Assembly (NCBI GenBank): GCA_026225395.1
Contig: JAMFSR010000029.1
Span: forward strand, 62,001-126,000
Length of the DNA: 64,000 bases
Reading direction: 5' to 3'
Origin: Granulicella sapmiensis
Lineage (GTDB): Bacteria; Acidobacteriota; Terriglobia; Terriglobales; Acidobacteriaceae
Position 1 is the stretch's first letter, and each line of letters opens with the position of its first letter. The notes under the pieces are model-generated. The model saw only the letters and a program-made list of their open reading frames with translations. It did no database searches and was not told the DNA's origin. This document shows, one piece after another, positions 59,576 through 64,000 of this stretch. The position numbers and the translations under genes were made by a program.

Positions 59576-60415
59576 ATGCGCTTCGATATCCTCACCATCT
59601 TTCCGGAGTTTTTCGCAGACCCCAGCGGTGCGCCGACCGCGTCGCTGGCTCACGGCGTCGTCGCCCGCGCGCTGCGCTCGGGAATTGCCAGCGCACATAC
59701 CCACGATCTACGTGCGTTTACCCATGATCGTCACCGCACGGTCGACGACCGTCCCTTCGGCGGCGGCGAAGGAATGGTCCTCAAGCCGCAACCCATCTTC
59801 GAGTGTGCCGAGAGCCTCAACCTCACGGCAAAAGAATCCCGCAACACCACCCACGAGTCGGTCATCCTGCTCTCCGCCCAGGGTAAGCGTTTTACGCAGG
59901 CGACCGCGCGCCGTCTCGCCAGGCTCGACCGCATCGTCCTCATCTGCGGCCGCTATGAAGGCGTGGACGAGCGCGTCTCCCAACTGCTTTGTGACGACGA
60001 GCTTTCCATCGGCGACTACGTTCTTTCCGGCGGCGAGCTGGCCGCAGCCATCATCCTCGACGCCACCGTCCGCCTGCTTCCCGGCGTCCTCGGCCACGCC
60101 GACTCCAGCAAATACGAATCCTTCGGCGAAGGCGACGAGCCCACCGAGCTTCTCACAACCGACGGCGTTCCCCGCAGCACCAACGCCTCCGCCGGCCTGC
60201 TCGACTACCCCCACTACACTCGCCCCGCCGAGTTTCGCGGCGTCCCAATCCCCGAAGTGCTCACCGAGGGCGACCACCTCAAGATCCGAAAGTGGCGCCG
60301 CCAGGCCGCACTAGCGAAGACATTCGCGAACCGACCCGACCTCCTCATCAACGCCGACCTCTCCGACGCCGACCGCAAGTTCCTCGTCACTCTTGGCTTT
60401 GTTCGTCCAGCCTGA
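59576..60415 (+). CDS. trmD: tRNA (guanine37-N1)-methyltransferase
   Basis: Methylates G37 of tRNAs reading C-starting codons, preventing frameshifts. The 279-aa SPOUT enzyme with trefoil knot has 'MRFDILTIFPEFF' at the start, 'DRPFGGGEGMVLKP', the SAM-binding 'LICGRYEGVDERV' and 'SIGDYVLSGGELAAAIILDA'. A loop including 'NLTAKESRNTTHES' (about 85-100) is longer than usual. Starts at ATG 59576 right after a repeat. Last gene of the block. Confidence 0.95.
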   Translation: MRFDILTIFPEFFADPSGAPTASLAHGVVARALRSGIASAHTHDLRAFTHDRHRTVDDRPFGGGEGMVLKPQPIFECAESLNLTAKESRNTTHESVILLSAQGKRFTQATARRLARLDRIVLICGRYEGVDERVSQLLCDDELSIGDYVLSGGELAAAIILDATVRLLPGVLGHADSSKYESFGEGDEPTELLTTDGVPRSTNASAGLLDYPHYTRPAEFRGVPIPEVLTEGDHLKIRKWRRQAALAKTFANRPDLLINADLSDADRKFLVTLGFVRPA

Positions 60416-60418
60416 CGC

Positions 60419-61477
60419 CTACGCCGGCGGCTCTCCACCCCACGTCGTATAACGCACCCACGGCGACTTCGCGAGCCATGCTTCCAGCCCGGCATTGGGA
60501 AAGCGCCGCACATACGGTACGGCCCACCCAATGTCCTCGCCTTCATATGGCTGCGAAACCACCTGCTTTACCCCGACGCGCTTCTCAAAAATCGCCGGAT
60601 TCTCCAGCCCGGATGCGCAAAGCTTTACCAGGCGATGAATCGCCCCACCATCTTCTGCGTACAAGTGCTTCCCGTTCGCTTCGCCGAACTCGGCCAGCAG
60701 AATCAGCGGTCCCAACGCGTACAGGTGATAGTGCAGCGCCATCTGGGCGCGATACATCTCCGCTACGAGCGAACCATCCGGTTGGATGGCATCGACGCCA
60801 CGCTTATAGGTGTCCATGCCCCATTGAAACGCCTTTGCATCGTTGTCAGCGATACCTTCCGCCGCGACCGCCAGTCCGGCCCAGTAGATGTGGTTGTTCC
60901 ATGCATCGCTTCGTGGATTCGCCGCACCGGCGTCAAAGTATGCGCGCACCTGCGCCGCCATCGCGGCGAACCAATTCCGAATCGCAACATCTTGCTCCTT
61001 CGTTCCGAGCCCACTCTGCCTGACCTTCAGGTACGAGATCGCAACGCTGCTCAACGTCCAGTTCTGCACGTAGGTCGCCTGGAATGTCGGCATCCTGCCG
61101 GACCATGCTCCTGCTTTCGCCGCAGACTCAAGCAGCGAGTACACACAATTCGCAGCTGCCCGGCTGCCCGTCGACCGGTACGCGTCCGCCGCTTTGCTGA
61201 CGGCCTGTGCTAGCTTTGTTGGCGCGTCTGAGGCCGCCTGAAAAGCCGCCTGCTTCTTCGGATCGATCACCGACATATGCGCGTCCGTGTAATAGGATCC
61301 GATCTCAAGCGTCTTCGCAAACGGAGGAGGCGCAGGACACGTATACGCCGTGTCCGTGGCCGTCACGATCGCTCCATCCCACGGAGATCGCAATGTCTCC
61401 GCCTGCATCGCCGCCATCGCTACGGCCGCGAAGACCAGCGCACAGAACCAACCTCGGCAACGCCATCGCAGTCTCAT
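60419..61477 (-). CDS. Secreted alginate lyase-like protein (PL5/AlgL)
   Basis: The 352-aa protein has a signal peptide (about 1-27; ending AAMQA). Typical AlgL features follow: 'NNHIYWAG' (catalytic Asn/His), 'MALHYHLYALGPLILLAEFG' (Tyr region) and 'GEDIGWAVPYVRRFPNAGLEAWL' near the end. It would cleave poly-mannuronate or related uronate polymers in the periplasm. ATG 61477 was chosen for the signal peptide. It is 55 nt behind the large secreted protein gene, so they may be cotranscribed. Confidence 0.85.
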   Translation of the reverse strand: MRLRWRCRGWFCALVFAAVAMAAMQAETLRSPWDGAIVTATDTAYTCPAPPPFAKTLEIGSYYTDAHMSVIDPKKQAAFQAASDAPTKLAQAVSKAADAYRSTGSRAAANCVYSLLESAAKAGAWSGRMPTFQATYVQNWTLSSVAISYLKVRQSGLGTKEQDVAIRNWFAAMAAQVRAYFDAGAANPRSDAWNNHIYWAGLAVAAEGIADNDAKAFQWGMDTYKRGVDAIQPDGSLVAEMYRAQMALHYHLYALGPLILLAEFGEANGKHLYAEDGGAIHRLVKLCASGLENPAIFEKRVGVKQVVSQPYEGEDIGWAVPYVRRFPNAGLEAWLAKSPWVRYTTWGGEPPA

Positions 61478-61531
61478 GCCTTCTTTGTATCGCAATCTTC
61501 AAGATGAAGAACGAATCGCCGGAGCGACTCG

Positions 61532-63769
61532 TTAGTAGTAATACGGCGTTTTCTTCGTCCACTCCGACTGTGGATACTTGTGGTGCAGCAGATCGAACAC
61601 TGACTTGCCTGTCGCCTTTCGTACCGCATCGTCGTTGTTCGAGTCGCAGCCGTAATGCATGGCCCTCACGGACATCGCCAGTGCTTCCGGCACACGCGGG
61701 TCCTCCGGGTGCTCGCGTGCAAACGCCAGCGCCTGCTGCGAAAGCTGAATCGATGCCGCTGGCTGCTTCTTCAACGAAGCTGCTTCTATCGCGCCCTGAG
61801 CTTTCTCTTCCGGCTTTAAAAACAGCGGGTCGGGCAGCGGCCAAACGATCTGACCGGTCGCATACGGGTACTCTTCCCCGCCCGGCTCGCTTTCCGCGCA
61901 CCACCAGGCCCCATGGCCGTACAACCTGTCGTAGTTGGCCGAAGCCTGCGGTCCCGGCGTGATCCAGGGCGCGAGGCCCGGCCCATGCAGCATGGCGAAC
62001 ACAGCGCTAAAGCCTGTGCCATCCCCTGCCTGCGTCTGCAGCGCCTTCGGCAGCAACGGCAGCAGCGCCCGCGCGGAAGCATCGTCATGCAGCATGGAAG
62101 CTCGCGTCCATGCCGCCATTGCAAGCTCACTGCGTAGAGACTCCGGCGCAAGCGCGTGGTTCTTAGCCGCTTCTACCCAAAGTGACATAGGAAAGCGTTC
62201 GTTGAAGAAGATCGCGGAGTCGTCCGCGATCTGTTGCCGCGCGCTCTTGGGTGTACAGATCGGCGATCCAGACGAACCATAACAGGTTTCGGTCGAGGTA
62301 TTTGTGATCGCCTGATCGACATTTGGGTCGGCGAGCGTTCGCGGCACGTCCTGCAGCATGGCCTCGAGGCTCTGCGCGGTCAGCATACGCAACGCGGTAT
62401 AGGCGTTCGCCGCAGAAGGACGATCGCTATCCTTGCGCAGCGGCGGCAATTCCTTACTGAGCAAGTCCCGCGCTTCCCCTGGCTTGTTCAACCGCAACAG
62501 CAGCAACGCGCGCTCGTAATTCACGGTCGTGTAGCCGGGCGAGGCGCTATTCACCTTTGCCGCAGCAGCCAACAGCTCCTGAGCCTGCGCATCGTCCACG
62601 GTTGCGCTTGAGAGCGCAGCGATCAACCAAGGAAGGCTGGGCTGCTGCTTCCATCGCGCGTAAGCGCTGGAAGGGTCCTTCTGCATGGCAAGAATCCACT
62701 GCGCGAGATCGGAGTTGCCCATGCTGAAGCCGCGCCGCTGAATAACATGCAGGTCAATGAGGTGCTGCTCGAAATCCTCATCGGGCCTGCCACCGCTCAT
62801 CACGCGGGCGATCGCATCCACCGCGGCAGCGCTGTCCACGCGGATGCGCACGAACTCCAGCTCCATCTCCGCTGCGTGATGCACGCGAGGATAGGTGGCG
62901 TTTTGCACGACCGCTTCAAGTCGTATCAACGCATCCTTCATCGGCGCGGGATCGAAGGTGGAAACATACTGGTCGCCTGTGGGCAGCGAAGCTTCTACAT
63001 AGGCCTGCCGGACATCGGCACGCGCCGCAAGATACCCTCCCCATATCTGCCAGGGCGAGCTCTTGTCGCGCGCAATCGCATCGAAGCCCTTGCGCGCGCC
63101 CTCCCATTCGCCACGATAGAAGTGCGCCGCAGCCATCTGGTACGCGCGGTCCTGCTTCAGCAGCGCGGACGCATCGCCCGGCGCCGCTGCCGGCATGGCG
63201 CCGAGATTGTCGCCACAGTTTGAGAACACAGCGTCCTGGCCCGCGACCCAGTTCGCAAGCTGAGGCGAGCTTGCTCCCCACTGCTTCATCCTGTCCGTGA
63301 AGGTCGCCACCGCCGTTGTAAAAGCATTCTCCGGGCAGTTCAGGTACATCGTGGATATCTCAATGGATCTGCCGTTGATCTGCTGGGTCTGCTTGTAGTT
63401 GCGCACGGTAGACATAATCGGCGGCGGCGGACTGCCGGCTCTGCCGCGCGCTTCTATCCACGGCTCCACGCCCGCGCCATTGGGGATATTCAAATCCGAG
63501 CCGTAGTCAGGATTGCCCAGCGTCGAAAGTGCCGCGATCTTCTGCTCGTCGCTGGAGAGCGTGCCACCCTTGAGATACCGGTACGCCACCACCAGGTGCC
63601 GCAGCTCATAGTTGCCGCGCACCAGCCCGAGCTTGCCGGCGGCGTAGGCTGCTGGAGCGTCCGGTGTGGACGACACAAAAACCACCGGTTCCCACTCAAA
63701 CGAGCACGCCCATCCCGCAGCTACCCGCACGCAAATCAAGGCCACCACCCACCATCGCATCACACGCAT
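61532..63769 (-). CDS. Large exported protein of unknown function
   Basis: The 745-aa protein has a short signal (MRVMRWWVVALICVRVAAGWAC; the Cys may be a lipid site, though the lipobox is weak). The rest is helical with several repeat-like helical pairs (for example 'AAHFYRGEWEGARKGFDAIARD', 'RALLLLRLNKPGEARDLLSKEL', 'AALSSATVDDAQAQELLAAAAK'), suggestive of tetratricopeptide-like scaffolds. It ends 'HYGCDSNNDDAVRKATGKSVFDLLHHKYPQSEW'. GGAG lies 5 nt before ATG 63769. No family recognised. Confidence 0.7.
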   Translation of the reverse strand: MRVMRWWVVALICVRVAAGWACSFEWEPVVFVSSTPDAPAAYAAGKLGLVRGNYELRHLVVAYRYLKGGTLSSDEQKIAALSTLGNPDYGSDLNIPNGAGVEPWIEARGRAGSPPPPIMSTVRNYKQTQQINGRSIEISTMYLNCPENAFTTAVATFTDRMKQWGASSPQLANWVAGQDAVFSNCGDNLGAMPAAAPGDASALLKQDRAYQMAAAHFYRGEWEGARKGFDAIARDKSSPWQIWGGYLAARADVRQAYVEASLPTGDQYVSTFDPAPMKDALIRLEAVVQNATYPRVHHAAEMELEFVRIRVDSAAAVDAIARVMSGGRPDEDFEQHLIDLHVIQRRGFSMGNSDLAQWILAMQKDPSSAYARWKQQPSLPWLIAALSSATVDDAQAQELLAAAAKVNSASPGYTTVNYERALLLLRLNKPGEARDLLSKELPPLRKDSDRPSAANAYTALRMLTAQSLEAMLQDVPRTLADPNVDQAITNTSTETCYGSSGSPICTPKSARQQIADDSAIFFNERFPMSLWVEAAKNHALAPESLRSELAMAAWTRASMLHDDASARALLPLLPKALQTQAGDGTGFSAVFAMLHGPGLAPWITPGPQASANYDRLYGHGAWWCAESEPGGEEYPYATGQIVWPLPDPLFLKPEEKAQGAIEAASLKKQPAASIQLSQQALAFAREHPEDPRVPEALAMSVRAMHYGCDSNNDDAVRKATGKSVFDLLHHKYPQSEWTKKTPYYY

Positions 63770-63771
63770 CG

Positions 63772-64000
63772 TCACTCCACCCTCCTTGCAACGCTCTCCA
63801 CGGAATCCCGATGCCAGCCGCGATCGCTGAAGACGTATACCCGCTTGCCGGCGGACCAATCGGGCCAGGGCTCGGTCGTCGACACACCGACAGACCTTGC
63901 GCACAATGGTTCGCGAATGCGGAAGTCGTCAAGCGATGCCGGCGCATGCCGCCGGTCCGGCTCCATGTGGAAGTACATCGGCACGGCCTCATCGACGGGC
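63772..64000 (-). CDS. Partial gene, hypothetical, cut by the window end
   Basis: Only the last 76 codons are present; the 5' end lies beyond the window. The visible tail contains 'MYFHMEPDRRHAPASLDDF' and 'SAGKRVYVFSDRGWHRDS'. The stop is 2 nt before the start of the 745-aa protein (TGACGATG), so the two are very likely coupled. No family recognised. Confidence 0.5.
   Translation of the reverse strand, partial: PVDEAVPMYFHMEPDRRHAPASLDDFRIREPLCARSVGVSTTEPWPDWSAGKRVYVFSDRGWHRDSVESVARRVE

Overview
The window is a GC-rich bacterial chromosome segment with dense coding on both strands and no rRNA, tRNA, CRISPR array, insertion sequence or prophage that I can recognise. Gene content and style suggest an Acidobacteriota member of the Terriglobia (Acidobacteriaceae, near Granulicella/Terriglobus/Edaphobacter). 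The clues are an OmpL-like beta-barrel porin (BBP2 type), secreted carboxypeptidase-regulatory-domain proteins, a bacillithiol enzyme (BshC), a KimA-type potassium permease, a MarR-GNAT fusion, and short intergenic repeats such as the 'TTCCGAGCGAAGYGAGGAACCTGC' family. This placement is inference; no marker gene was searched.

Layout. 0-2.6 kb: cell-wall genes (amidase, GerMN lipoprotein-like protein, murI). 2.6-5.7 kb: an EVE-domain gene and two tandem membrane diguanylate cyclases. 5.7-16 kb: two paralogous secreted phospholipase-D-like proteins, a GT2 glycosyltransferase, fabI, a DinB protein, an outer-membrane barrel, an amidohydrolase and an ABC-F ATPase. 16-31 kb: bshC, a NUDIX hydrolase, a cold-shock gene with a long leader, polX, thiO-like, citrate synthase, envelope proteins, MarR-GNAT and a cysteine desulfurase. 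31-37 kb: a BrnT/BrnA-type toxin-antitoxin pair directly behind a KimA-like permease, a sugar isomerase, a VOC protein and a porin. 37-45 kb: glutathione peroxidase, an M61 peptidase, and the siroheme operon (NirA/CysI-type reductase, sirC, cobA), divergent from a cNMP-binding/thioredoxin-reductase-like fusion. 45-50 kb: phenylalanine hydroxylase, an MFS transporter, an atypical response regulator and a PilZ protein. 50-58 kb: an amidoligase neighbourhood (two ATP-grasp-like proteins, a GCS2 carboxylate-amine ligase, an M29-like aminopeptidase and two esterases) broken up by mosaics of short repeats. 58-60.4 kb: the conserved rpsP-khpA-rimM-trmD block. 60.4-64 kb: a PL5 alginate-lyase-like protein and a large secreted protein of unknown function.

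Two observations stand out. (1) Upstream of the siroheme-dependent reductase operon lies a 29-codon leader ORF with four cysteine codons in six. It is followed by a hairpin with a U-tract, and a perfect 7-bp alternative pairing would disrupt that hairpin. This is the architecture of a cysteine-responsive transcription attenuator and argues that the enzyme is a sulfite reductase. (2) The 49.8-57.8 kb cluster combines three ligase-type enzymes able to make amide bonds with a peptidase and two esterases, which suggests an uncharacterised peptide or conjugate pathway. Other structure includes a GGDEF tandem duplication that carried along a fossil of the EVE gene's 3' end, and a palindromic repeat that became the C-terminal coding sequence of sirC.
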